Source: Xylocopa sonorina (lineage: Eukaryota > Arthropoda > Insecta > Hymenoptera > Apidae). Taken from it: DNA of 64,000 nucleotides. Location of the stretch: the NCBI RefSeq assembly GCF_050948175.1, contig NW_027490092.1, positions 1,488,001 to 1,552,000 of the forward strand, written 5' to 3'. The notes below the pieces were generated by a model that saw nothing but the letters and a program-made list of their open reading frames with translations, was not told the DNA's origin and searched no databases. The position numbers were made by a program, and so were the translations under genes. Shown piece after piece: positions 12,601 through 26,829 of this stretch (position 1 is the stretch's first letter; each line of letters opens with the position of its first letter).

Positions 12601-15388
12601 CTAGGAAATAGCGTTTGCAGATGTCTACGTATCGTAGCAATGGAGTTCTAATGCTTCTTAAAACGCGATATCGCATCTCATTCCTATGTTTCATGATAAG
12701 ATATAATATTCATTGCGAAGTGTCATATATATCTCGTATTCACTTCAAACGAATGTAAATGCGACACTTCCATGCTAGGAAATAACGTTTGCAGATGTCT
12801 ACGTATCGTAGCAATAGAGTTCTAATGTTTCTTAAAACGCGATATCGCATCTCACTGCTATGTTTCATGAGAAGATATAATATTCATTGCGAAGTGTCAT
12901 GTATATCTCGTATTCACATCAAAAGAATGTAAATGCGACACTTCCATGCTAGGAAATAGTGTTTGCAGATGTCTACGTATCGTAGCAATAGAGTTCTAAT
13001 GCTTCTCAAAACGCGATATGGCACCTCATTCCTATGTTTCATGATAAGATATAATATTTATTGCGAAGTGTCATGTATATCTCGTATTAACTTCAAACGA
13101 ATGTAAATGCGACACTTCCATGCTAGGAAATAGCGTTTGAAGATGTCTACGTATCGTAGCAATAGAGTTCTAATGCTTCTTAAAACGCGATATCGCATCT
13201 CACTGCTATGTTTCATGAGAAGACATAATATTCATTATGGAGTGTTATGTATACCTCGTACTCACTTCAAAAGAATGTAAATGCGACCCTTCCATCCTAG
13301 GAAATAGCCTTTGCAGATGTCTACGTATCGTAGCAATAGAGTTCTAATGCTTCTTAAAACGCGATATCGCATCTCACTGCTATGTTTCATGAGAAGACAA
13401 AATACTCATTATGGAGTGTTATGTATACCTCGTACTCACTTCAAAAGAATGTAAATGCGACCCTTCCATCCTAGGAAATAGCGTTTGCAGATGTCTACGT
13501 ATCGTAGCACTAGATTTCTAATGCTTCTTAGAACGCGATATCGCATCTCACTTCTATGTTTCATGATAAGATATAATATTCATTGCGAAGTGTCATGTAT
13601 ACCTCGTATTCACTTCAAAAGAACGTAAATAAGACACTTCCATGCTAGGAAATAGCGTTTGCAGATGTCTACGTATCGTAGCAATAGAGTTCTAGTGCTT
13701 CATAGAAGGCGATATCGCATCTCACTTCTATGATTCATGATAAGATGTAATATTCATTGCGAAGTGTCATGTATACCTCGTATTCACTTCAAAAGAAAGT
13801 AAATGCGACACTTCCATGCTAGGAAATAGCGTTTGCAGATGTCTACGTGTCGTAGCAATAGAGTTCTAATGCTTCTTAAAACGCGATATCGCATCTCACT
13901 GCTATGTTTCATGATAAGATATAATATTCATTATGGAGTGTTATGTATACCTCGCACTCACTTCAAAAGAATGTAAATGCGACCCTTCCATGCTAGGAAA
14001 TAGACTTTGCAGATGTCTACGTATCGTAGCAATAGAGTTCTAATGCTTCTTAGAACGCGATATCGCATCTCACTTATATGTTTCATGATAAGATATAATA
14101 TTCATTGCGAAGTGTCATGTATACCTCGTATTCACTTCAAAAGAATGTAAATATGACACTTCCATGCTAGGAAATAGCATTTGCAGATGTCTACGTATAG
14201 TAGCAATAGAGTTCTAATGCGTCTTAAAACGAGATGCCGCATTTCATTTCTATGTCTCGTGATAAGATATAATATTCATGGTGGAGTGTTATGTATACCT
14301 CGTTTTCACTTCAGTGGAATGCCAGTGGAATGTAAGTGTGATGCTAGGAAATAGAGTTTGCAGATGTCTACGCATATTAGCAATAGAGTTCTAATGCTTC
14401 TCAAAACGCGATATAGCACCTCATACCTATGTCTCATGATAAGATATAATATTCATTGCGAAGTGTCATGTATATCTCGTATTCACTCCAAAAGAATGTA
14501 AATGCGACACTTGCATGCTAGGAAATAGCGATTGCAGATGTCTACGTATCACAGCAATAGAGTACTAATGCTTCTTAAAACGAGATGTCGTATTTCACTT
14601 CTATGTTTCGTAATAAGATATAATATTCATTGTGTAATGTTATGTATACCTCGTGCTCACTTCAGTGGAATGTAAGTGCGAAATTTCCTTGCTAGGAAAT
14701 AGAGTTTGCAGATGCCTACGTATAATAGCAATATAGTTCTAATGCTTCTCAAAACGCGAAATAGCACCTCATTCCTATGTTTCATGATAAGATATAATAT
14801 TCATTGCGAAGTGTCATGTACATCTCGTATTCACTTCAAACGAATGTAAATGCGACACTTCCATGCTAGGAAATAGCGTTTGCAGATGTCTACGTATCGT
14901 AGCAATAGAGTGCTTATGATTCTTAAAATGCCATATCGCATCTCACTTCTATGTTTCATGATAGGATATAATATTCATTGCGAAGTGTCATGTATATCTC
15001 GTATTCACTTCAAACTAATGTAAATGCGACACTTCCATGCTAGGAAATAGCGTTTGCAGATGTCTACGTATCGTAGCAATAGAGTTCTAATCCTTCTCAA
15101 AACGCGATATAGCACCTCATTCCTATGTTTCATGATAAGATATAATATTCATTGCGAAGTGTCATGTATATCTCGTATTCACATCAAAAGAATGTAAATG
15201 CGACACTTCCATGCTAGGAAATAGCGTTTGCAGATGTCTACGTATCGTAGCAATAGAGCTCTAATGCTTCTAAAAACGCGATATCGCATCTCACTGCTAT
15301 GTTTCATGAGAAGACATAATACTCATTATGGAGTGTTATGTATACCTCGTACTCACTTCAAAAGAATGTAAATGCGACCCTTCCATGC
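9700..15388. repeat. A-array block, copy 1 of the 8,360-bp-spaced duplication
   Basis: This block is nearly identical to about 18060-23748. Anchors such as GCAATGGAGTTCTGATGC (9851 and 18211) and TTATGGAGTG with CTCGCACTC (13931 and 22291) are 8,360 bp apart. That spacing is 48 x 174 plus 8, explained by three +3-bp marker monomers and one lost base in a GTTAAACGCG monomer. The right edge is where CCATGCTAGGAAG in this copy gives way to CCATCCTAGGTAA in the other. Confidence 0.8.
11699..11730. repeat. Marker monomer junction with an 11-bp internal duplication (+3 bp)
   Basis: The usual start of this monomer (GTGCGAAATTTCCTTG) is replaced by a second copy of GTGGAATGTAA followed by GTGTAATG, making the unit 3 bp longer. 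Equivalent variants start at about 14,312, 16,403, 20,059, 22,672, 26,154, 30,159, 31,032, 33,645, 37,127, 38,000, 62,014 and 63,234. Some read GTGGAATGCCAGTGGAATG. They are good phase markers for the higher-order repeats and account for the 3-bp offsets in duplication spacing. Confidence 0.85.
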
Positions 15389-18111
15389 TAGGAAGTAGCA
15401 TTTGCAGATGTCTACGTATCGTAGCAATAGAGTTCTAATGCTTCTTAGAACGCGATATCGCATCTAACTTCCATGTTTCATGATAAGATATAATATTCTT
15501 TGCGAAGTGTCATGTATATCTCGTATTCACTTCAAAAGGATGTAAATGCGACACTTCCTTGCTAGGAAGTAGCGTTTCCAGATGACTACGTGTCGAAACA
15601 ATAGAGTTCTAATGGTTCTTAAAATGCCATATCGCATCTCACTGCTATGTTTCATGAGAAGATATAATATTCATTGCGAAGTGTCATGTATATCTCGTAT
15701 TCACATCAAAAGAATGTAAATGCGACACTTCCATGCTAGGAAATAGCGTTTGCAGATGTCTACGTATCGCAGCAATAGAGTTCCAATGCTTCCTAAAACG
15801 CGATATCGCATCACTCTTCTATGTTTCATGATAAGGTATAATATTCATTGCGAAGTGTTATGTATACCTAGTACTCACTTCAAAAGAAAGTAAATGCGAC
15901 CCTTCCATGCTAGGGAATAGCGTTTGCAGATGTATACGTATCGTAGCAATAGAGTTCTAGTGCTTCTCAAAACGCGATATAGCACCTCATTCCTATGTTT
16001 CATGATAAGATATAATATTCATTATGGAGTGTTATGTATACCTCGCACTCACTTCAAAAGAATGTAAATGCGACCCTTCCATGCTAGGAAATAGACTTTG
16101 CAGATGTCTACGTATCGTAGCAATAGAGTTCTAATGCTTCTTAGAACGCGATATCGCATCTCACTTATATGTTTCATGATAAGATATAATATTCATTGCG
16201 AAGTGTCATGTATACCTCGTATTCACTTCAAAAGAATGTAAATATGACACTTCCATGCTAGGAAATAGCATTTGCAGATGTCTACGTATAGTAGCAATAG
16301 AGTTCTAATGCGTCTTAAAACGAGATGCCGCATTTCATTTCTATGTCTCGTGATAAGATATAATATTCATGGTGGAGTGTTATGTATACCTCGTTTTCAC
16401 TTCAGTGGAATGCCAGTGGAATGTAAGTGTGATGCTAGGAAATAGAGTTTGCAGATGTCTACGCATATTAGCAATAGAGTTCTAATGCTTCTCAAAACGC
16501 GATATAGCACCTCATACCTATGTCTCATGATAAGATATAATATTCATTGCGAAGTGTCATGTATATCTCGTATTCACTCCAAAAGAATGTAAATGCGACA
16601 CTTGCATGCTAGGAAATAGCGATTGCAGATGTCTACGTATCACAGCAATAGAGTACTAATGCTTCTTAAAACGAGATGTCGTATTTCACTTCTATGTTTC
16701 GTAATAAGATATAATATTCATTGTGTAATGTTATGTATACCTCGTGCTCACTTCAGTGGAATGTAAGTGCGAAATTTCCTTGCTAGGAAATAGAGTTTGC
16801 AGATGCCTACGTATAATAGCAATATAGTTCTAATGCTTCTCAAAACGCGAAATAGCACCTCATTCCTATGTTTCATGATAAGATATAATATTCATTGCGA
16901 AGTGTCATGTACATCTCGTATTCACTTCAAACGAATGTAAATGCGACACTTCCATGCTAGGAAATAGCGTTTGCAGATGTCTACGTATCGTAGCAATAGA
17001 GTGCTTATGATTCTTAAAATGCCATATCGCATCTCACTTCTATGTTTCATGATAGGATATAATATTCATTGCGAAGTGTCATGTATATCTCGTATTCACT
17101 TCAAACTAATGTAAATGCGACACTTCCATGCTAGGAAATAGCGTTTGCAGATGTCTACGTATCGTAGCAATAGAGTTCTAATCCTTCTCAAAACGCGATA
17201 TAGCACCTCATTCCTATGTTTCATGATAAGATATAATATTCATTGCGAAGTGTCATGTATATCTCGTATTCACATCAAAAGAATGTAAATGCGACACTTC
17301 CATGCTAGGAAATAGCGTTTGCAGATGTCTACGTATCGTAGCAATAGAGCTCTAATGCTTCTAAAAACGCGATATCGCATCTCACTGCTATGTTTCATGA
17401 GAAGACATAATACTCATTATGGAGTGTTATGTATACCTCGTACTCACTTCAAAAGAATGTAAATGCGACCCTTCCATGCTAGGAAGTAGCATTTGCAGAT
17501 GTCTACGTATCGTAGCAATAGAGTTCTAATGCTTCTTAGAACGCGATATCGCATCTAACTTCCATGTTTCATGATAAGATATAATATTCTTTGCGAAGTG
17601 TCATGTATATCTCGTATTCACTTCAAAAGGATGTAAATGCGACACTTCCTTGCTAGGAAATAGCGTTTCCAGATGACTACGTGTCGAAACAATAGAGTTC
17701 TAATGGTTCTTAAAATGCCATATCGCATCTCACTGCTATGTTTCATGAGAAGATATAATATTCATTGCGAAGTGTCATGTATATCTCGTATTCACATCAA
17801 AAGAATGTAAATGCGACACTTCCATGCTAGGAAATAGCGTTTGCAGATGTCTACGTATCGCAGCAATAGAGTTCCAATGCTTCCTAAAACGCGATATCGC
17901 ATCACTCTTCTATGTTTCATGATAAGGTATAATATTCATTGCGAAGTGTTATGTATACCTAGTACTCACTTCAAAAGAAAGTAAATGCGACCCTTCCATG
18001 CTAGGGAATAGCGTTTGCAGATGTATACGTATCGTAGCAATAGAGTTCTAGTGCTTCTCAAAACGCGATATAGCACCTCATTCCTATGTTTCATGATAAG
18101 ATATAATATTC
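13930..18111. repeat. Tandem 12-mer higher-order repeat, two copies of 2,091 bp
   Basis: Copies at 13930-16020 and 16021-18111 are almost base-for-base identical; one difference seen is GGAAGTAGCG against GGAAATAGCG near 15576 and 17667. The junction is visible at 16021, where a CATTCCTATG monomer switches mid-unit to the ATTATGGAGTG type. The unit length is 12 x 174 plus the 3 bp contributed by one marker monomer. The near-identity suggests a very recent event. Confidence 0.88.
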
Positions 18112-21100
18112 ATTGCGAAGTGTCATGTATATCTCGTATTCACTTCAAACGAATGTAAATGCGACACTTCCATGCTAGGAAATAGCGTTTGCAGATGTCT
18201 ACGTATCGTAGCAATGGAGTTCTGATGCTTGTTAAACGCGATATCGAATCTGACTGCTATGTTTCATGAAAAGATATAATATTCATTATGGAGTGTTATG
18301 TATACCTCGTACTCACTTCAAAAGAATGTAAATGCGACCCTCCCATCCTAGGAAATAGTGTTTGCTGATGTCTACGTATCGTAGCAATAGAGTTCTAATG
18401 CTTCTTAAAACGAGATGTCGCATCTCATTCCTATGTTTCATGATCAGATATAATATTCATTGCGATGTGTCATGTATACCTCGTATTCACTTCAAAACGA
18501 TGTAAATGCGACACTTCCTTGCTAGGAAATAGCGTTTCCAGATGACTACGTGTTGAAACAATAGAGTTCTAATGATTCTTAAAATGCCATATCGCTTCTC
18601 ACTTCTATGTTTCATGATAAGATATAATATTCATTGCGAAGTGTCATGTATATCTCGTATTCACTTCAAACGAATGTAAATGCGACACTTCCATGCTGGG
18701 AAATAGCGTTCGCAGATGTCTACGTATCGCAGCGATAGAGTTCCAATGCTCCCTAAAACGCGATATCGCATCACTCTTCTATGTTTCATGATAAGGTATA
18801 ATATTCATTGCGAAGTGTTATGTATACCTCGTACTCACTTCAAACGAATGTAAATGCGACACTTCCATGCTAGGAAATAGCGTTTGCAGATGTCTACGTA
18901 TCGTAGCAATAGAGTTCTAATGCTTCTTATAACGAGATGCCTCATTTCATTTCTATGTTCCGTGATAAGATATAATATTCATTGTGGAGTGTCATGTATA
19001 CCTCGCATTCACTTCAAATGAATGTAAATGCGACACTTTCATGCTAGGAAGTAGCGGTTGCAGATGTCCACGTATCGTAGCAATAGGGTTCTAATGCTTC
19101 TTAAGATGCGATATCGCATCTCACTTCTATGTTACATGATAAGATATAATATTCACTGCGAAGTGTCATGTATACCTCGATTTCTCTTCACAAGAATGTA
19201 AATGCGACACTTCCTTGCTAGGAAATAGCGTTTGCAGATGTCTACTTATCGTAGCAATAGAGTTCTAATGCTTCTTAAAACGCGATATCGCATCTCACTG
19301 CTATGTTTCATGATAAGATATAATATTCATTATGGAGTGATATGTATACATCGTACTCACTTCAAAAGAATGTAAATGCGACCCTTCCATGCTAGGGAAT
19401 AGCCTTTGCAGATGTCTACGCATCGTAGCAATAGAGTTCTAATGCTTCTCAAAACGCGATATAGCAGCTTCTTCCTATGTTTCATGATAAGATATAATAT
19501 TCATTGCGAAGTGTCATGTATATCTCGTATTCACATCAAAAGAATGTAAATGCGACACTTCCATGCTAGGAAATAGCGTTTGCAGATGTCTACGTATCGT
19601 AGCAATAGAGCTCTAATGCTTCTTAAAACGCGATATCGCATCTCACTAGTATGTTTCATGAGAAGACATAATACTCATTATGGATTGTTATGTATACCTC
19701 GTACTCACTTCAAAAGAATGTAAATGCGACCCTTCCATCCTAGGAAATAGCGTTTGCAGATGTCTACGTATCGTAGCACTAGAGTTCTAATGCTTCTTAG
19801 AACGCGATATCGCATCTCACTTCTATGTTTCATGATAAGATATAATATTCATTGCGAAGTGTCATGTATACCTCGTATTCACTTCAAAAGAACGTAAATA
19901 AGACACTTCCATGCTAGGAAATAGCGTTTGCAGATGTCTACGTATCGTAGCAATAGTGTTCTAGTGCTTCTTAGAAGGCGATATCGCATCTCACTTCTAT
20001 GCTTGATGATAAGATATAATATTCATTGTGGAGTGTTATGTATACCTCGTATTCACTTCAGTGGAATGTAAGTGGAATGTAAGTGTAATGCTAGGAAATA
20101 GAGTTTGCAGATTTCTACGCATATTAGCAATAGAGTTCTAATGCTTCTCAAAACGCGATATAGCACCTCATTCCTATGTTTCATGATAAGATATAATATT
20201 CATTGCGAAGTGTCATGCATATCTCGTATTCACTTCAAAAGAATGTAAATGCGACACTTCCATGCTAGGAAATAGCGTTTGCAGATGTCTACGTATCGCA
20301 GCAATAGAGTTCCAATGCTTCCTAAAACGCGATATCGCATCTCCCTTCTATGTTTCATGATAAGGTATAATATTCATTGTGAAGTGTCATGTATACCTCG
20401 TATTCACTTCAAATGAATGTAAATGCGACACTTCCATGCTAGGAAATAGCGTTTGCAGATGTCTACGTATCGTAGCAATGGAGTTCTAATGCTTCTTAAA
20501 ACGCGATATCGCATCTCGTTCCTATGTTTCATGATAAGATATAATATTCATTGCGAAGTGTCATGTATATCTCGTATTCACTTCAAAAGAATGTAAATGC
20601 GACACTTCCATGCTAGGAAATAGCGTTTGCAGATGTCTACGTATCGTAGCAATAAAGTTCTAATGCTTCTCAAAACGCGATATAGCACCACATTCCTATG
20701 TTTCATGATAAGATATAATATTCATTGCGAAGTGTCATGCATATCTCGTATTCACTTCAAAAGAATGTAAATGCGACACTTCCATGCTAGGAAATAGCGT
20801 TTGCAGATGTCTACGTATCGCAGCAATAGAGTTCCAATGCTTCCTAAAACGCGATATCGCATCTCCCATCTATGTTTCATGATAAGGTATAATATTCATT
20901 GCGAAGTGTCATGTATACCTCGTATTCACATCAAATGAATGTAAATGCGACACTTCCATGCTAGGAAATAGCGTTTGCAGATGTCTACGTATCGTAGCAA
21001 TGGAGTTCTAATGCTTCTTAAAACGCGATATCGCATCTCATTCCTATGTTTCATGATAAGATATAATATTCATTGCGAAGTGTCATATATATCTCGTATT

Positions 21101-23748
21101 CACTTCAAACGAATGTAAATGCGACACTTCCATGCTAGGAAATAACGTTTGCAGATGTCTACGTATCGTAGCAATAGAGTTCTAATGTTTCTTAAAACGC
21201 GATATCGCATCTCACTGCTATGTTTCATGAGAAGATATAATATTCATTGCGAAGTGTCATGTATATCTCGTATTCACATCAAAAGAATGTAAATGCGACA
21301 CTTCCATGCTAGGAAATAGCGTTTGCAGATGTCTACGTATCGTAGCAATAGAGTTCTAATGCTTCTCAAAACGCGATATGGCACCTCATTCCTATGTTTC
21401 ATGATAAGATATAATATTTATTGCGAAGTGTCATGTACATCTCGTATTAACTTCAAACGAATGTAAATGCGACACTTCCATGCTAGGAAATAGCGTTTGA
21501 AGATGTCTACGTATCGTAGCAATAGAGTTCTAATGCTTCTTAAAACGCGATATCGCATCTCACTGCTATGTTTCATGAGAAGACATAATATTCATTATGG
21601 AGTGTTATGTATACCTCGTACTCACTTCAAAAGAATGTAAATGCGACCCTTCCATCCTAGGAAATAGCCTTTGCAGATGTCTACGTATCGTAGCAATAGA
21701 GTTCTAATGCTTCTTAAAACGCGATATCGCATCTCACTGCTATGTTTCATGAGAAGACAAAATACTCATTATGGAGTGTTATGTATACCTCGTACTCACT
21801 TCAAAAGAATGTAAATGCGACCCTTCCATCCTAGGAAATAGCGTTTGCAGATGTCTACGTATCGTAGCACTAGATTTCTAATGCTTCTTAGAACGCGATA
21901 TCGCATCTCACTTCTATGTTTCATGATAAGATATAATATTCATTGCGAAGTGTCATGTATACCTCGTATTCACTTCAAAAGAACGTAAATAAGACACTTC
22001 CATGCTAGGAAATAGCGTTTGCAGATGTCTACGTATCGTAGCAATAGAGTTCTAGTGCTTCATAGAAGGCGATATCGCATCTCACTTCTATGATTCATGA
22101 TAAGATGTAATATTCATTGCGAAGTGTCATGTATACCTCGTATTCACTTCAAAAGAAAGTAAATGCGACACTTCCATGCTAGGAAATAGCGTTTGCAGAT
22201 GTCTACGTGTCGTAGCAATAGAGTTCTAATGCTTCTTAAAACGCGATATCGCATCTCACTGCTATGTTTCATGATAAGATATAATATTCATTATGGAGTG
22301 TTATGTATACCTCGCACTCACTTCAAAAGAATGTAAATGCGACCCTTCCATGCTAGGAAATAGACTTTGCAGATGTCTACGTATCGTAGCAATAGAGTTC
22401 TAATGCTTCTTAGAACGCGATATCGCATCTCACTTCTATGTTTCATGATAAGATATAATATTCATTGCGAAGTGTCATGTATACCTCGTATTCACTTCAA
22501 AAGAATGTAAATATGACACTTCCATGCTAGGAAATAGCATTTGCAGATGTCTACGTATAGTAGCAATAGAGTTCTAATGCGTCTTAAAACGAGATGCCGC
22601 ATTTCATTTCTATGTCTCGTGATAAGATATAATATTCATGGTGGAGTGTTATGTATACCTCGTTTTCACTTCAGTGGAATGCCAGTGGAATGTAAGTGTG
22701 ATGCTAGGAAATAGAGTTTGCAGATGTCTACGCATATTAGCAATAGAGTTCTAATGCTTCTCAAAACGCGATATAGCACCTCATACCTATGTCTCATGAT
22801 AAGATATAATATTCATTGCGAAGTGTCATGTATATCTCGTATTCACTCCAAAAGAATGTAAATGCGACACTTGCATGCTAGGAAATAGCGATTGCAGATG
22901 TCTACGTATCACAGCAATAGAGTACTAATGCTTCTTAAAACGAGATGTCGTATTTCACTTCTATGTTTCGTAATAAGATATAATATTCATTGTGTAATGT
23001 TATGTATACCTCGTGCTCACTTCAGTGGAATGTAAGTGCGAAATTTCCTTGCTAGGAAATAGAGTTTGCAGATGCCTACGTATAATAGCAATATAGTTCT
23101 AATGCTTCTCAAAACGCGAAATAGCACCTCATTCCTATGTTTCATGATAAGATATAATATTCATTGCGAAGTGTCATGTACATCTCGTATTCACTTCAAA
23201 CGAATGTAAATGCGACACTTCCATGCTAGGAAATAGCGTTTGCAGATGTCTACGTATCGTAGCAATAGAGTTCTTATGATTCTTAAAATGCCATATCGCA
23301 TCTCACTTCTATGTTTCATGATAGGATATAATATTCATTGCGAAGTGTCATGTATATCTCGTATTCACTTCAAACTAATGTAAATGCGACACTTCCATGC
23401 TAGGAAATAGCGTTTGCAGATGTCTACGTATCGTAGCAATAGAGTTCTAATCCTTCTCAAAACGCGATATAGCACCTCATTCCTATGTTTCATGATAAGA
23501 TATAATATTCATTGCGAAGTGTCATGTATATCTCGTATTCACATCAAAAGAATGTAAATGCGACACTTCCATGCTAGGAAATAGCGTTTGCAGATGTCTA
23601 CGTATCGTAGCAATAGAGCTCTAATGCTTCTAAAAACGCGATATCGCATCTCACTGCTATGTTTCATGAGAAGACATAATACTCATTATGGAGTGTTATG
23701 TATACCTCGTACTCGCTTCAAAAGAATGTAAATGCGACCCTTCCATCC
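18060..23748. repeat. A-array block, copy 2 of the 8,360-bp-spaced duplication
   Basis: This second copy of the block at about 9700-15388 differs by scattered single bases, for example CACTTCTATG against CACTTATATG near 22431. The boundaries are approximate because the flanking monomers are themselves related. Confidence 0.8.
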
Positions 23749-26748
23749 TAGGTAATAGCGTTTGCAGATGTCTACGTATCGTAGCACTAGAGTTCTAATG
23801 CTTCTTAGAACGCGATATCGCATCTCACTTCTATGTTTCATGATAAGATATAATATTAATTGCGAAGTGTCATGTATACCTCGTATTCACTTCAAAAGAA
23901 CGTAAATAAGACACTTCCATGCTAGGAAATAGCGTTTGCAGATGTCTACGTATCGTAGCAATAGAGTTCTAGTGCTTCTTAGAAGGCGGTATCGCATCTC
24001 ACTTCTATGATTCATGATAAGATATAATATTCATTGCGAAGTGTCATGTATACCTCGTATTCACTTCAAAAGAAAGTAAATGCGACACTTCCATGCTAGG
24101 AAATAGCGTTTGCAGATGTCTACGTGTCGTAGCAATAGAGTTCTAATGCTTCATAAACGCGATATCGCATCTCACTGCTATGTTTCAAGATAAGATATAA
24201 TATTCATTATGGAGTGTTATGTATACCTCGCACTCACTTCAAAAGAATGTAAATGCGACCCTTCCATGCTAGGAAATAGACTTTTCAGATGTCTACGTAT
24301 CGTAGCAATAGAGTTCTAATGCTTCTTAGAACGCGATATCGCATCTCACTTCTATGTTTCATGATAAGATATAATATTCATTGCGAAGTGTCATGTATAC
24401 CTCGTATTCACTTCAATAGAATGCAAATATGACACTTCCATGCTAGGAAATAGCGTTTGCAGATGTCTACGTATCGTAGCAATGGAGTTCTAATGCTTCT
24501 TAAAACGCGATATCGCATCTCATTCCTATGTTTCATGATAAGATATAATATTCATTGCGAAGTGTCATATATATCTCGTATTCACTTCAAACGAATGTAA
24601 ATGCGACACTTCCATGCTAGGAAATAACGTTTGCAGATGTCTACGTATCGTAGCAATAGAGTTCTAATGTTTCTTAAAACGCGATATCGCAGCTCACTGC
24701 TATGTTTCATGAGAAGATATAATATTCATTGCGAAGTGTCATGTATATCTCGTATTCACATCAAAAGAATGTAAATGCGACACTTCCATGCTAGGAAATA
24801 GCGTTTGCAGATGTCTACGTATCGTAGCAATAGAGTTCTAATGCTTCTCAAAACGCGATATGGCACCTCATTCCTATGTTTCATGATAAGATATAATATT
24901 TATTGCGAAGTGTCATGTATATCTCGTATTAACTTCCAACGAATGTAAATGCGACACTTCCATGCTAGGAAATAGCGTTTGAAGATGTCTACGTATCGTA
25001 GCAATAGAGTTCTAATGCTTCTTAAAACGCGATATCGCATCTCACTGCTATGTTTCATGAGAAGACATAATATTCATTATGGAGTGTTATGTATACCTCG
25101 TACTCACTTCAAAAGAATGTAAATGCGACCCTTCCATCCTAGGAAATAGCCTTTGCAGATGTCTACGTATCGTAGCAATAGAGTTCTAATGCTTCTTAAA
25201 ACGCGGTATCGCATCTCACTGCTATGTTTCATGAGAAGACAAAATACTCATTATGGAGTGTTATGTATACCTCGTACTCACTTCAAAAGAATGTAAATGC
25301 GACCCTTCCATCCTAGGAAATAGCGTTTGCAGATGTCTACGTATCGTAGCACTAGATTTCTAATGCTTCTTAGAACGCGATATCGCATCTCACTTCTATG
25401 TTTCATGATAAGATATAATATTCATTGCGAAGTGTCATGTATACCTCGTATTCACTTCAAAAGAACGTAAATAAGACACTTCCATGCTAGGAAATAGCGT
25501 TTGCAGATGTCTACGTATCGTAGCAATAGAGTTCTAGTGCTTCATAGAAGGCGATATCGCATCTCACTTCTATGATTCATGATAAGATATAATATTCATT
25601 GCGAAGTGTCATGTATAACTCGTATTCACTTCAAAAGAAAGTAAATGCGACACTTCCATGCTAGGAAATAGCGTTTGCAGATGTCTACGTGTCGTAGCAA
25701 TAGAGTTCTAATGCTTCTTAAAACGCGATATCGCATCTTACTGCTATGTTTCATGATAAGATATAATATTCATTATGGAGTGTTATGTATACCTCGCACT
25801 CACTTCAAAAGAATGTAAATGCGACCCTTCCATGCTAGGAAATAGACTTTGCAGATGTCTACGTATCGTAGCAATAGAGTTCTAATGCTTCTTAGAACGC
25901 GATATCGCATCTCACTTCTATGTTTCATGATAAGATATAATATTCATTGCGAAGTGTCATGTATACCTCGTATTCACTTCAAAAGAATGTAAATATGACA
26001 CTTCCATGCTAGGAAATAGCATTTGCAGATGTCTACGTATCGTAGCAATAGAGTTCTAATGCGTCTTAAAACGAGATGCCGCATTTCATTTCTATGTCTC
26101 GTGATAAGATATAATATTCATGGTGGAGTGTTATGTATACCTCGTTTTCACTTCAGTGGAATGCCAGTGGAATGTAAGTGTGATGCTAGGAAATAGAGTT
26201 TGCAGATGTCTACGCATATTAGCAATAGAGTTCTAATGCTTCTCAAAACGCGATATAGCACCTCATTCCTATGTCTCATGATAAGATATAATATTCATTG
26301 CGAAGTGTCATGTATATCTCGTATTCACTCCAAAAGAATGAAAATGCGACACTTGCATGCTAGGAAATAGCGATTGCAGATGTCTACGTATCACAGCAAT
26401 AGAGTACTAATGCTTCTTAAAACGAGATGTCGTATTTCACTTCTATGTTTCGTAATAAGATATAATATTCATTGTGTAATGTTATGTATACCTCGTGCTC
26501 ACTTCAGTGGAATGTAAGTGCGAAATTTCCTTGCTAGGAAATAGAGTTTGCAGATGCCTACGTATAATAGCAATATAGTTCTAATGCTTCTCAAAACGCG
26601 AAATAGCACCTCATTCCTATGTTTCATGATAAGATATAATATTCATTGCGAAGTGTCATGTATATCTCGTATTCACTTCAAACGTATGTAAATGCGACAC
26701 TTCCATGCTAGGAAATAGCGTTTGCAGATGTCTACGTATCGTAGCAAT
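19880..26748. repeat. A-array block, copy 1 of the 10,973-bp-spaced duplication (about 6.9 kb)
   Basis: This block matches about 30853-37721 throughout. Shared private variants 10,973 bp apart include ACTCGCTTCA (23711 and 34684), CTTCATAAACGCG and ATTCAATAGAATGC. The spacing is 63 x 174 plus 11, explained by four +3-bp marker monomers and one lost base. It overlaps the second copy of the 8,360-bp duplication, so the duplication events are nested. Confidence 0.85.
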
Positions 26749-26829
26749 GGAGTTCTAATGCTTCTTAAAACGCGATATCGCATCTCATTCCTATGTTTCA
26801 TGATAAGATATAATATTCATTGCGAAGTG

